NCBI RefSeq assembly: GCF_023264895.1
Contig: NZ_JAHFUY010000016.1
Location: forward strand, 1 to 64,000
Origin: Herbiconiux sp.
GTDB taxonomy: Bacteria; Actinomycetota; Actinomycetes; Actinomycetales; Microbacteriaceae
Direction of reading: 5' to 3'
DNA length: 64,000 bases
The translations under genes were made by a program, and so were the position numbers. Shown here piece by piece: positions 55,391-63,209 of this stretch. Every line of letters starts with the position of its first letter. Position 1 is the first letter of the stretch. Under the pieces are notes generated by a model. The model was given only the letters and a program-made list of their open reading frames with translations, made no database searches and was not told the DNA's origin.

Positions 55391-56325
55391 CAGAGCAGTC
55401 CTCCCAGGAAGCGCGCGATCGAGCGCGGGCCCGAGACCGGGCTCGACGCTTCGACGTCCGGGTTGTAGTTCGTGTTGGTGTTGATGTCGTAGGTCACGCG
55501 GCGGCCGTCGGCGGTCTCGATGAACTCGATCCCGGCGATCTCGATGCCGTTCGTGGCCAGGAACTCCTCGTAGCGGGCGATCAGCGGATCGCCGTCGAAG
55601 CCCTCCCGCAGCGAGAACAGCGGCGGAGGCGTCGAGCCGTCGGCCCCGGGCACGGCGCACGCGTCGGCGGGGCACAGCTCGAAGCTTCCGGCCGAGGTGT
55701 CGACGCGCACGGCGTAGACGAAGCGACCGCCCACGAACTCGGCGCGCGTGACGAAGGGCTCCGCGGCCACGAGGAACTCCTGCAGCAGCGTGATTCCGTC
55801 GACGGGCTCCTCGAAGTCCGAGCCGCCGACATAGGCGTCGAACTCCTCGTAGCTGTCGAAGCGGCGCACCCCGAGGCCCTTGCCGCCCTGGTTGTGCTTC
55901 GAGATGAAGGGGAGGCCGAAGTCGCGGGCGGCTGCGCTGAGACCCGCACGCCCGAAGACCGCCACGGTGCGCGGCACGTCGAAGCCGGCGCGGCCGAGCC
56001 GGAGGTGCTGATCGACCTTGCTCACCTCGAGGTCGATCACGCCGCGGCCGTTCACCACACGGGCACCCGAGTTCTCGAGCCACGACAGCAGGGCGCGCGT
56101 GTAGTCCTTCGAGTGCGGGTTGCCGCGGGTGTGCGCCGAGGCGCTCATGCGCGACCAGTAGACGCCCGGCTCGGGCGCCGCCGAGAGGTCGATGCCGCCG
56201 TGCACGGCATCCTCGGTGAGCAGGATCTCGGTGAACGGCACGCCCTCCGCCTCGAACGCCGCGGCGAGCGGCGGCAGCCACTCGGGGTTCTCGTGGATGA
56301 CGTGCACGCGTGGTTCTGAAGCCAT
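55390..56325 (-). CDS. ATP-grasp ligase (RimK/glutathione synthetase-like)
   Basis: A 311-residue ATP-grasp enzyme. The central domain has PFISKHNQGGKGLGVRRF (lysine and glycine-rich ATP loop), TLLQEFLV, and the metal/phosphate motif TYDINTNTNYNP with Asp and two Asn, as in carboxylate-amine ligases. The N-terminal domain starts RVHVIHENPEWLPPL. Substrates cannot be read off; homologues are called alpha-L-glutamate ligase-like. The ATG at 56325 is leaderless (TAGACT 6 nt before). It heads an operon with the luciferase-like monooxygenase, an unusual pairing. Confidence 0.87.
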   Translation of the reverse strand: MASEPRVHVIHENPEWLPPLAAAFEAEGVPFTEILLTEDAVHGGIDLSAAPEPGVYWSRMSASAHTRGNPHSKDYTRALLSWLENSGARVVNGRGVIDLEVSKVDQHLRLGRAGFDVPRTVAVFGRAGLSAAARDFGLPFISKHNQGGKGLGVRRFDSYEEFDAYVGGSDFEEPVDGITLLQEFLVAAEPFVTRAEFVGGRFVYAVRVDTSAGSFELCPADACAVPGADGSTPPPLFSLREGFDGDPLIARYEEFLATNGIEIAGIEFIETADGRRVTYDINTNTNYNPDVEASSPVSGPRSIARFLGGLL

Positions 56326-56331
56326 GCTCCG

Positions 56332-56337
56332 AGTCTA
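56332..56337 (-). promoter_or_regulatory. Leaderless -10 hexamer of the ATP-grasp gene
   Basis: TAGACT on the minus strand, 6 nt before the ATG at 56325. Confidence 0.55.
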
Positions 56338-56345
56338 GGAGCGGC

Positions 56346-56858
56346 TCAGGAGGTCGCTTCCCGATGGGCGCTCGAGAGGCCCAGATATGTCGCCGCGTTA
56401 CGCCGGATGCCCTCGCGCTCCTCCTGCACGAGCTCGCGACGCACCTTCGCGGGCACACCGGCCACGAGCGATCCGGGCGGCACGACCGTGCCCTCGAGCA
56501 CGAGCGCGCCCGCCGCCACGAGGGAGCCCGTGCCGATGACCGCACCGTTCAGCACGGTGGCGTTCATGCCGATGAGGCAGTCGTCCTCCACCGTGCAGCC
56601 GTGCAGCACGGCGCCGTGGCCGACGCTCACCCCGCGGCCGATCGTGGCGGGCTTGCCGAGGTCGGTGTGCACGACCACGTTGTCCTGCAGGTTCGAGCCC
56701 TCGCCCACGACGATCGGATCGTTGTCGCCGCGGAGCACGGCGCCGTAGAACACGCTCGCGGAGGCCGCGAGGTGCACGCGCCCGATCACGGTGGCGGTCG
56801 GCGCGACCCACGCCGTGGGGTCGATCTCGGGGGTCTGGCCCTCGTACGTGATGAGCAT
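56346..56858 (-). CDS. Gamma carbonic anhydrase family protein
   Basis: A 170-residue left-handed beta-helix protein with hexapeptide repeats (VLRGDNDPIVVGEGSNLQDN, cut here as GDNDPIVVG and SNLQDNVVVHTD). The zinc histidines are seen in VVVHTD and VSVGHGAVLHG. It lacks the acidic loop of the prototype Cam, like YrdA/PaaY-type members whose anhydrase activity is variable. AGGAG lies before the ATG at 56858. It sits 33 bp downstream of the Na+/H+ antiporter gene and may share its transcript, fitting a pH or bicarbonate role. Confidence 0.93.
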   Translation of the reverse strand: MLITYEGQTPEIDPTAWVAPTATVIGRVHLAASASVFYGAVLRGDNDPIVVGEGSNLQDNVVVHTDLGKPATIGRGVSVGHGAVLHGCTVEDDCLIGMNATVLNGAVIGTGSLVAAGALVLEGTVVPPGSLVAGVPAKVRRELVQEEREGIRRNAATYLGLSSAHREATS

Positions 56859-56891
56859 CGTCGTCTCCTGGTCGTGTGTGTGGCGCCCGAC

Positions 56892-58574
56892 TCAGAGCCG
56901 GTCGCCGAGCTGCGAGACGATGGCCGCCTCCTGGTAGTCGAGCCGCTCGAGGAACTCCCGCGTGGCGTCGTCGTCGAGCCGGTCGGCGTCGCGCTCGCGC
57001 ACGACCGCGACCCGCTGCGCGTGCAGCACCCGCCGGTAGAGGGCTCCGAACTCGGCCCCCAGGCCCTCCCCCGGCCCGGGCGCGCGCTCCGCGTCGTCCG
57101 ACTGCCGCGCCACCGTCTCGGCGATCCGCTCGAGCATCTCGGGCGGCACACCGGCGGGAGGCGACTGCAGGAACTCGGCGAACACGCCGGCCGACGCCGC
57201 GCGCGCGACCTCGCGGGCGTGCTCGGACTGCGCGAGGTCGTACTCGTCCTGCTCCGGATCGCTGAGCCCCAGCGACCGGATCAGCAGCGGCAGCGTGAGT
57301 CCCTGCACGAGCAGCGTGCCGACGGCCACGATGAACGCGATCGCCTGGATCTCCGCCCGCCCCGGGAACGGCTCCCCGTTGGCGAGCACGAGCGGCACAC
57401 CGGCCGCCGCCGCGAGCGTCACGACTCCGCGCATGCCGGTCCACGACACCACGAGGCTCTCGCGCCAGTTGAGGAACACCGGGTACTGCTTCGGCTTCCG
57501 CCCGCGCGCCACGCGCTGCTCGTTGGCCACGCGCATCCGCTCGCGGAGCCGCTCGTCGCTCGCGATCTTGCGCCGCATGACCTTGTCGGTCAGGAAGTTG
57601 CGGCCGAAGGAGACGAACACCCAGATGGGCCGGATGAAGAGCACCACGAGCAGCACGAGCGCACCGAGCCCGAAGACGGCCCAGACCGAGTCGCCGGCGT
57701 CGCTGATGTCCTGGATGACGAAGCGCAGCTGCAGCCCCATGTAGGCGAACACGAACGCCTCGAGCAGCACGTCGAGCGACGACCAGACCTGCCGCTCCTG
57801 CAGCCGCGTCTCGTAGCCCGTGCGCGCCGACGAGGTGCCCACCGCGAACCCGGCGGCCACCACGGCGAGCACGCCCGAGGCCTCGAACTGCTCCGCGAGG
57901 AGGTAGGCCGCGAACGGCACGATCAGCCCGAGCACCGTCTCGAGCCCCGAGTCCTGCAGCAGGCGCCGGATGGCGACGGCCACGACCGCGAGCACGACCC
58001 CCACCGCGATCCCCACCACCGATCCGTAGCCGAACAGCAGCAGCGGGTTCTCGAGGAAGGTGTGGGTGCCGGCGACGGCCGCCACCGTGATGCTGAAGAG
58101 CGTGAGCGCCGCGGCGTCGTTGACGAGGCTCTCGCCCGTGAGGATCGACATGACCCGCTTGGGGAGGCCGAGCTTGCGGCCGATGGCCACGGCCGTGACG
58201 GCATCCGGTGGCGCCACGATGGCGCCGAGCACGAGCGCGGCCCCGAGGGTCAGGGCCGGCACGACCCACGCCGAGAACACCCCCACCACGAGCGCGGTGA
58301 CCACCACGAGCCCCACACCGAGGCCGAGGATGGGGCGGAGGTTGCGCACGAAGGAGCCGAAGGAGAACTGCAGGGCCGCCGAATAGAGCAGGGGCGGCAG
58401 CACGACGCCGAGGATGATCTCGGAGTCGAGCTCGAGCCGGGTGAAGCCCGGGATGAAGGAGGCGGCGAAGCCCACCAGGGTGATGACGAGGGCGGGCTGG
58501 AGGCCGCGGCGCTGGGCGAGCCCGGTGACCGCGATGGCCCCGACGATCACGAGGAGGAGCTGCACGCCGTTCAC
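56892..58574 (-). CDS. Na+/H+ antiporter (CPA1 family)
   Basis: A 560-residue cation/proton antiporter with twelve or so hydrophobic helices (about 1-400) and a 150-residue cytosolic C-terminal tail. The ion-site motifs APPDAVTAVAIGRK and LTGESLVNDAAAL (Asn-Asp pair) and the SWTGMRGVVTLAAA arginine motif are complete. I choose the GTG at 58574 (VNGVQLLL) because TAGGCT ends 7 nt before it and the first helix follows directly; the longer frame upstream runs through the divergent gene. The start is only 28 bp from the divergent DUF3592 start. Confidence 0.95.
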   Translation of the reverse strand: MNGVQLLLVIVGAIAVTGLAQRRGLQPALVITLVGFAASFIPGFTRLELDSEIILGVVLPPLLYSAALQFSFGSFVRNLRPILGLGVGLVVVTALVVGVFSAWVVPALTLGAALVLGAIVAPPDAVTAVAIGRKLGLPKRVMSILTGESLVNDAAALTLFSITVAAVAGTHTFLENPLLLFGYGSVVGIAVGVVLAVVAVAIRRLLQDSGLETVLGLIVPFAAYLLAEQFEASGVLAVVAAGFAVGTSSARTGYETRLQERQVWSSLDVLLEAFVFAYMGLQLRFVIQDISDAGDSVWAVFGLGALVLLVVLFIRPIWVFVSFGRNFLTDKVMRRKIASDERLRERMRVANEQRVARGRKPKQYPVFLNWRESLVVSWTGMRGVVTLAAAAGVPLVLANGEPFPGRAEIQAIAFIVAVGTLLVQGLTLPLLIRSLGLSDPEQDEYDLAQSEHAREVARAASAGVFAEFLQSPPAGVPPEMLERIAETVARQSDDAERAPGPGEGLGAEFGALYRRVLHAQRVAVVRERDADRLDDDATREFLERLDYQEAAIVSQLGDRL

Positions 58575-58581
58575 GCCGCCC

Positions 58582-58595
58582 AGCCTAGCTAGAGT
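58582..58595. promoter_or_regulatory. Back-to-back leaderless -10 hexamers
   Basis: TAGGCT on the minus strand (58587-58582, 7 nt before the antiporter GTG) and TAGAGT on the plus strand (58590-58595, 7 nt before the DUF3592 ATG) lie 2 bp apart. The two start codons are separated by 28 bp, so the promoters must overlap and may exclude each other. Confidence 0.6.
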
Positions 58596-58602
58596 TCTCA
58601 TC

Positions 58603-59058
58603 ATGGAGCAGGTGACCGGCACAGTGCAGGCGACCGGCACAGTGCAGGCGACCGGCACCGTGGAGTCGATGGACGCCCTCATGCTCATCACCGAGCTCTT
58701 CGGCTGGATCGGCATCGGCGCCGGCGTGCTCATGCTCGTGGTGGGCTACGTGCGGGGCGCGTTCTTCCGCGGCTGGCGCGAGACCCTCGGCGTGGTCGTG
58801 CTCGACGACGCCGGCCACCGTGCCTACCGCTGGCTCGGCGACGACAACGTGCTCTACCAGGCGCCCGCCCACGAGGACGAGACGCAGTCGCTCGAGCCGG
58901 GCGACGAGCTCACGGTCTACGTGAACCCCCGCGACCCCGCGGTGGGCCGCGCCGACGAGCCCACCCACGAGGGCCGCGCCTTCCGCACCACGGGCTGGAT
59001 CCTCCTCGGCGCCGGCCTCCTGGCGATCGTGCTGCAGATCGTGCTGCTGTTCCTATGA
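58603..59058 (+). CDS. DUF3592-like membrane protein
   Basis: A 151-residue protein with two hydrophobic segments (about 24-50 and 130-150) around an external or cytosolic beta domain (VLDDAGHRAYRW, LEPGDELTVYVNPRDP), as in DUF3592 proteins. Function unknown. The first 22 residues are Thr-Gly-Thr-Val repeats from an 18-bp tandem repeat; ATG at 58669 (MDALMLI) would remove them, but the leaderless hexamer favours 58603. The LtrA gene starts in its stop codon (ATGA). Confidence 0.8.
   Translation: MEQVTGTVQATGTVQATGTVESMDALMLITELFGWIGIGAGVLMLVVGYVRGAFFRGWRETLGVVVLDDAGHRAYRWLGDDNVLYQAPAHEDETQSLEPGDELTVYVNPRDPAVGRADEPTHEGRAFRTTGWILLGAGLLAIVLQIVLLFL
58614..58665. repeat. 18-bp in-frame tandem repeat at the DUF3592 N-terminus
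   Basis: Two identical units GACCGGCACAGTGCAGGC (58614-58631, 58632-58649) and a partial third copy. Confidence 0.8.
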
Positions 59059-60260
59059 CGCGGCAGCTGATCCCGTTCGTGCGCATGCGCGGCCGCGACG
59101 TCGACGAGCCCGGCCGGGTGTCGAGCCCGCTCGAGCTGCTCTTCGACCTCACCTTCGTGGTGGCGATCGCCTCGATCGTCACCCAGCTCGCCCACGCCAT
59201 CGCCGAGGACCACATCGCCACGGCGCTCCCGAACTTCCTGATGGTGTTCTTCGCCATCTGGTGGGCGTGGCTGAACTTCACCTGGTTCGCGTCGGCCTAC
59301 GACACCGACGACGTGCCCTACCGGCTCCTCACGATGCTGCAGATGGGCGGTGTGCTCGTGCTCGCGGCCGGAGTGCCGAGCGCGTTCGAGCACGGCGACT
59401 ACCTGCTCATCACCACGGGCTACTTCATCATGCGCATCGCCCTCGTCGTGCAGTGGCTCCGGGCGGCCGCCCAGGATCCGGAAGGCCGGTCGACGGCGCT
59501 CCGCTACGCGCTCGGCATCACAGTGGTGCAGGCGCTCTGGATCGTGCGGGTGTTCACCATCGGGGACTGGCCGTTCGCGGCCCAGGTGGCGGTGTTCGCT
59601 CTGCTCGCGGTGTGCGAGATGGCCGTGCCGATCTGGGCCGAGCGTCCGCGGACCACGGCGTGGCATCCGCACCACGTCGCCGAGCGCTACGCGCTGTTCA
59701 CGATCATCCTGCTCGGCGAATCGGTGCTCGCCGCCACCTCCGGCGTGCAGTCGATCATCTCGGCCGGCGCCTCGAGCGGGGAGTTCGTGCTGCTCGCGGC
59801 GGCCGGCCTCGCGCTGCTATTCGGGCTCTGGTGGGTGTACTTCCTCGAACCGGCGCACGAGGGGCTCGAGGACAACCGCCGCTGGTCGTACTACTGGGGC
59901 TACGGCCACTACCTGATCTTCGTGGCGCTCGCCGCCGTCGGGGCCGGCCTCGAGGTGAGCGTGGAGGCGCTCGCGCACCACGCCGAGACGCCCGTCGTGA
60001 CGATCGGCTACACGGTCGCCGTGCCGGTCGCGCTGTTCCTCGTGATGATGCGGGTGCTCTACCGGCCGCTGATCGGGCCCACCGTCGTGCCGCCCGCGCT
60101 GTCGCTCGGGGGTGCTGCGGTCGTGCTGCTCGTGCCGCTGATCGCGCCCGCCACCTCGCTCGCGGTCGTCGTGCTCGCGATCACGGTGGTGGTGGCCCTC
60201 GTCGTGGCGCTCACGATCGTGGTGCGGCGCCCGCGACCGGAGGCGGCGCGGGCCTCCTAG
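59055..60260 (+). CDS. Low temperature requirement protein A (LtrA) family
   Basis: A 401-residue membrane protein with about ten to twelve hydrophobic helices. The LtrA hallmark SPLELLFDLTFVVAIA (residues about 24-39), AIWWAWLNFTWFASAYDTDD (core WWAWLNFTWF) and HVAERYALFTIILLGES are clear. Listeria LtrA is needed for growth in the cold, but the biochemical role is unknown. ATG at 59055 overlaps the DUF3592 stop (ATGA). Confidence 0.92.
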   Translation: MTRQLIPFVRMRGRDVDEPGRVSSPLELLFDLTFVVAIASIVTQLAHAIAEDHIATALPNFLMVFFAIWWAWLNFTWFASAYDTDDVPYRLLTMLQMGGVLVLAAGVPSAFEHGDYLLITTGYFIMRIALVVQWLRAAAQDPEGRSTALRYALGITVVQALWIVRVFTIGDWPFAAQVAVFALLAVCEMAVPIWAERPRTTAWHPHHVAERYALFTIILLGESVLAATSGVQSIISAGASSGEFVLLAAAGLALLFGLWWVYFLEPAHEGLEDNRRWSYYWGYGHYLIFVALAAVGAGLEVSVEALAHHAETPVVTIGYTVAVPVALFLVMMRVLYRPLIGPTVVPPALSLGGAAVVLLVPLIAPATSLAVVVLAITVVVALVVALTIVVRRPRPEAARAS

Positions 60261-60290
60261 AGCTTCGGGCAGACACCCGGGCGGCCGCTT

Positions 60291-61967
60291 CTAGAGCAGG
60301 TCGCGCAGCTCCCGCCGCAGCACCTTGCCCACGTTCGACTTCGGCAGTTCGTCGCGGAACAGGATGCGGGTGGGCCGCTTGTAGCCGGCGAGCTCGGTCT
60401 TGAGGTAGGCGCGCAGCTCGTCCTCGCTGAGCGAGTCGTCGGCCTTCACCGCGAAGAGCACGACGGTCTCCCCGGAGCGGTCGTCGGGCACACCGATCAC
60501 GCCGGCATCCCGGATCTTGTCGTGGGCCATCGCGACCTCCTCGACCTCGCTCGGGTAGACGTTGAAGCCCGAGACCACCACCATGTCCTTCTTGCGGTCG
60601 ACGATCGTGATGTAGCCGTCGTCCGACATCGTCGCGACGTCGCCGGTGAGCAGCCAGCCGTCCTTCAGCACCTCGGCCGAGGTCTCGGGCTGGTTCCAGT
60701 AGCCCGACATCACCTGGGGGCCGCGCACGCAGAGCTCGCCTCGCTCGCCGAGCGCCACGGGCACGCCCTCCTCGTCGCGCAGCTCGATGTCGGTCGAGGG
60801 CAGCGGCAGGCCGATCGTGCCGACGCGGGGCGTGGTCCAGGTGGGGTTCACCGACACCACGGGCGAGGCCTCGGTGAGGCCGTAGCCCTCGAGCACGTCG
60901 TTGCCGGTCGCCTCGCGCCAGGCCTTGGCGGTCGCGCCGCGCACGGCCATCCCGCCCGCCACCGCGAGCTTGACGCCCGAGAAGTCGAGCGCACGGAAGC
61001 CGGGGTTCTCGAGCAGGGCGCCGGCGAGGGTGCTGACGAGGATGAGCACGCTCGGCTTCGTCTTGCCGAGGGTCTTCACGAGGTCGTCGGTCTCGCGCGG
61101 GTTCGTGATGAGCACGTTGTGCGAGCCGTAGGAGAAGAACGCGAGCGCATTCACCGTGAGACTGAAGATGTGGTACAGCGGCAGGGCCGCGATCACGGTC
61201 TCCTGCCCCTCGTGCAGCCGCAGGCGCATGGGCGCGAGCATCTGCGCCTGGTTGGCCACGAGGTTGTGGTGCGAGATGACCGCGGCCTTCGTGCCACCGG
61301 TGGTGCCGCCGGTGTACTGCAGCAGGGCGGTGTCGGATGCGGCCACGTCCGGACGCGCCAGGTCGGCGTGCCGGGCGCCGGCGGCGAGCGCCGCCCGGAA
61401 CGAGGTGGCGCCGGTGAGACCGTGCCGGGGCACGAGCTTCTTGACGTGCTTGACCACGAAGTTCGTGACGAGTCGCTGCGCCCCGGGGAGGAGGTCGCCG
61501 ACATCCGTGAGCACGACGTGCTTGATCGACGTCTCCTCGATCACGGCCGCGAGCTTGTCGGCGAAGTTCTGCAGCACCACGATCGCCGTGGCGCCCGAGT
61601 CGATGAACACCTTGCGCATCTCGTGCGCGGTGTAGAGCGGATTGGCGTTGACCACCACGAGACCGGCCTTGAGGGCCCCGTAGAGGGCCACCGGGTACTG
61701 CAGCAGATTGGGCATCTGCAGAACGATGCGGTCGCCCTTGCCGAGACCGAGCTCGCCGAGCAGGAAGCCGGCGAACCGGTCGGAGAGCTCGTCGATCTCC
61801 TGGAACGACAGCGTCGCCCCCATGTTGGAGAAGGCGGTGGACTCGGCGTGCTTCGCGCACGTCTTGGAGACCAGCTCACCGACCGACCGAAACGGCGGCT
61901 CCTCGACGGTGGGGGCCAGCTCGCTCGAGTAGCTCTGCAGCCACGGACGGCTCTCGTATGGATTCAT
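60291..61967 (-). CDS. fadD: Long-chain fatty acid--CoA ligase
   Basis: A 558-residue acyl-adenylate-forming enzyme. The P-loop-like motif YTGGTTGGTKAA is at residues 218-229 and the motifs GYGLTEASPVVS, GELCVRGPQVM, WLLTGDVATM, DRKKDMVVVSGFNVYPSEVE (core DRKKDMVVVSGFN) and the C-terminal catalytic lysine in LPKSNVGKVLRREL are all present. It activates fatty acids for degradation or lipid synthesis. The ATG at 61967 has only a weak GAAGAAG upstream. It is a single gene, convergent with ltrA. Confidence 0.94.
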   Translation of the reverse strand: MNPYESRPWLQSYSSELAPTVEEPPFRSVGELVSKTCAKHAESTAFSNMGATLSFQEIDELSDRFAGFLLGELGLGKGDRIVLQMPNLLQYPVALYGALKAGLVVVNANPLYTAHEMRKVFIDSGATAIVVLQNFADKLAAVIEETSIKHVVLTDVGDLLPGAQRLVTNFVVKHVKKLVPRHGLTGATSFRAALAAGARHADLARPDVAASDTALLQYTGGTTGGTKAAVISHHNLVANQAQMLAPMRLRLHEGQETVIAALPLYHIFSLTVNALAFFSYGSHNVLITNPRETDDLVKTLGKTKPSVLILVSTLAGALLENPGFRALDFSGVKLAVAGGMAVRGATAKAWREATGNDVLEGYGLTEASPVVSVNPTWTTPRVGTIGLPLPSTDIELRDEEGVPVALGERGELCVRGPQVMSGYWNQPETSAEVLKDGWLLTGDVATMSDDGYITIVDRKKDMVVVSGFNVYPSEVEEVAMAHDKIRDAGVIGVPDDRSGETVVLFAVKADDSLSEDELRAYLKTELAGYKRPTRILFRDELPKSNVGKVLRRELRDLL

Positions 61968-62015
61968 CGCTTCTTCGCTGTCGTACGGGGGTGGGCTGGC
62001 CCTTACGCTACCCGC

Positions 62016-62021
62016 TATCGT
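62016..62021 (+). promoter_or_regulatory. Leaderless -10 hexamer of the 49-aa gene
   Basis: TATCGT ends 6 nt before the ATG at 62028; supports a small gene that would be easy to miss. Confidence 0.55.
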
Positions 62022-62027
62022 CGACCC

Positions 62028-62177
62028 ATGATGAACGACGACGACTACGACGAGCGCCCGAGCGGATTCATCGGCCGGCTCGGCAAGGCGAGAGCGCTGA
62101 CCTGGATCGTGATCATCGGCCTGGTCGCCCTCAGCATCGGCGCGATCTCCGTGGTGATCGTGCTGCAGAACGCCTGA
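62028..62177 (+). CDS. Small single-span membrane protein, 49 aa
   Basis: Begins MMNDDDYDERPSGF, an acidic head, then a basic stretch (GRLGKARALT) and one hydrophobic helix (WIVIIGLVALSIGAISVVIV, residues 27-46) with a short tail. I do not recognise the family. The leaderless hexamer TATCGT with a 6-nt gap and coding-like third-position GC support a real gene. It diverges from fadD. Confidence 0.7.
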   Translation: MMNDDDYDERPSGFIGRLGKARALTWIVIIGLVALSIGAISVVIVLQNA

Positions 62178-62183
62178 AAGGCG

Positions 62184-62375
62184 CTACTGCACGCCGGGCT
62201 CGGCGTCGTCGATGAGTTCCTGGTCCCAGTCGCGCTGGGCCTGCTCGGCCTCCTCGCGGGTGGGGAAGGGGCCGAGGTTCGGAGCGTCCGGGAAATCGTC
62301 CGGGTTGAGGTCGGTGGTCACGTAGTAGGTGATCACGTCGTCCTGTTCGTGCTCCACGATGCGCAGATCTGACAT
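62184..62375 (-). CDS. Small conserved-looking acidic protein, 63 aa
   Basis: A 63-residue soluble protein (MSDLRIVEHEQDD to DDAEPGVQ). The part NLGPFPTREEAEQAQRDWDQEL looks like a SPOR-type or YcfA-like strand-helix (GPFPTREEAEQAQ), which is only a resemblance. ATG at 62375 is preceded by TAGAGT with a 7-nt gap (leaderless). It ends 7 bp from the convergent 49-aa gene. Function unknown. Confidence 0.75.
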   Translation of the reverse strand: MSDLRIVEHEQDDVITYYVTTDLNPDDFPDAPNLGPFPTREEAEQAQRDWDQELIDDAEPGVQ

Positions 62376-62382
62376 GCTGCCG

Positions 62383-62388
62383 ACTCTA
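62383..62388 (-). promoter_or_regulatory. Leaderless -10 hexamer of the 63-aa gene
   Basis: TAGAGT on the minus strand, 7 nt before the ATG at 62375. Confidence 0.5.
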
Positions 62389-62402
62389 CCGACACCCGCG
62401 GG

Positions 62403-63131
62403 TCAGAAGTCGAAGCCCCCGCCGAAGTCGCCTCCACCGAAGTCGCCTCCGCCGCCGAAGTCGCCGAACCCGCCGCCGTCGGCGTAGCCGCCGTCTGCGC
62501 TCACGTCGCCGGCACCCGCATCCGCACTGCCCGCATCCGCACTGCCCGCATCCGCGGCACCGGCGTCGCCGCCCGCGTCCGCTCCACCGTCACCGGAGTC
62601 GGCACCCGCCTCGTTGCCGCCCTCGGCACCCATCGGCGGCAGGAACGCGCTCACGAGCGCCGAGCCGATGACGTAGCCGGCCACGGTGCCGAGCAGCGAC
62701 GAGGCGACCATGCCGCCGAAGCCCATCCCGCCGCCCTGCCCGCCCTGTCCACCCTGGGCGCCGGCGCCGTTGAAGGCGCGTTCCATGGTGCCGGGGTTGC
62801 GGATCTCGGAGCGCGTCGCCGACTGCGCGAGCGAGTGCGGGTCGTCGCCGCGCGGGGCGTCGCCGGGCGCGGCATCCTGCGACAGCTGCGTGAAGAGGAT
62901 CTTGCGCTGCTCGGGCGTGAGCTTCATGAACGCCTCCTCGTGCACCTGCTCGATGGTCTCGGGCGGTGCTGTGCGGAGGAGGTAGCGGTAGCGCTCGACC
63001 GCGATCTCGTCGTCGGTGCGCTGCGGCGCCTTCTGCTGCGGCACGGTGTAGCGCGGGTCGTGCTGCTGGGGGCTCTGCGAGGTGCCCTCCTGCGGTTCTT
63101 CGCGGCCCAGAAGTCGGTCGAGGAATCCCAT
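62403..63131 (-). CDS. Membrane-associated protein with Gly/Asp/Phe-rich tail
   Basis: A 242-residue protein. The N-terminal part is polar (MGFLDRLLGREEPQE, then ERYRYLLRTAPPETIEQVHEEAF, cut as YRYLLRTAPPETIEQ, and LTPEQRKILFTQL). A hydrophobic glycine-rich segment (about 135-170, GFGGMVASSLLGTVAGYVIGSA core) looks like one transmembrane helix, and the last 55 residues are Ala-Gly-Asp then Gly-Gly-Asp-Phe repeats. Homologues in actinobacteria are sometimes labelled cation-transporting ATPase, which nothing here supports. The ATG at 63131 has GGAG upstream. Function unknown. Confidence 0.75.
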   Translation of the reverse strand: MGFLDRLLGREEPQEGTSQSPQQHDPRYTVPQQKAPQRTDDEIAVERYRYLLRTAPPETIEQVHEEAFMKLTPEQRKILFTQLSQDAAPGDAPRGDDPHSLAQSATRSEIRNPGTMERAFNGAGAQGGQGGQGGGMGFGGMVASSLLGTVAGYVIGSALVSAFLPPMGAEGGNEAGADSGDGGADAGGDAGAADAGSADAGSADAGAGDVSADGGYADGGGFGDFGGGGDFGGGDFGGGFDF

Positions 63132-63209
63132 GCTGATCGCTCCGATCTCAGGCGCCCTCTGCGCACTGGATCCCAGTCTGACCACCGGGACTGGAGAACG
63201 GCTGGATGC

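Noticed and set aside
62403-63131. Annotation as cation-transporting ATPase
   Set aside because: No P-type ATPase motif (DKTGT, TGES) and only one hydrophobic segment; the name would be unsupported.
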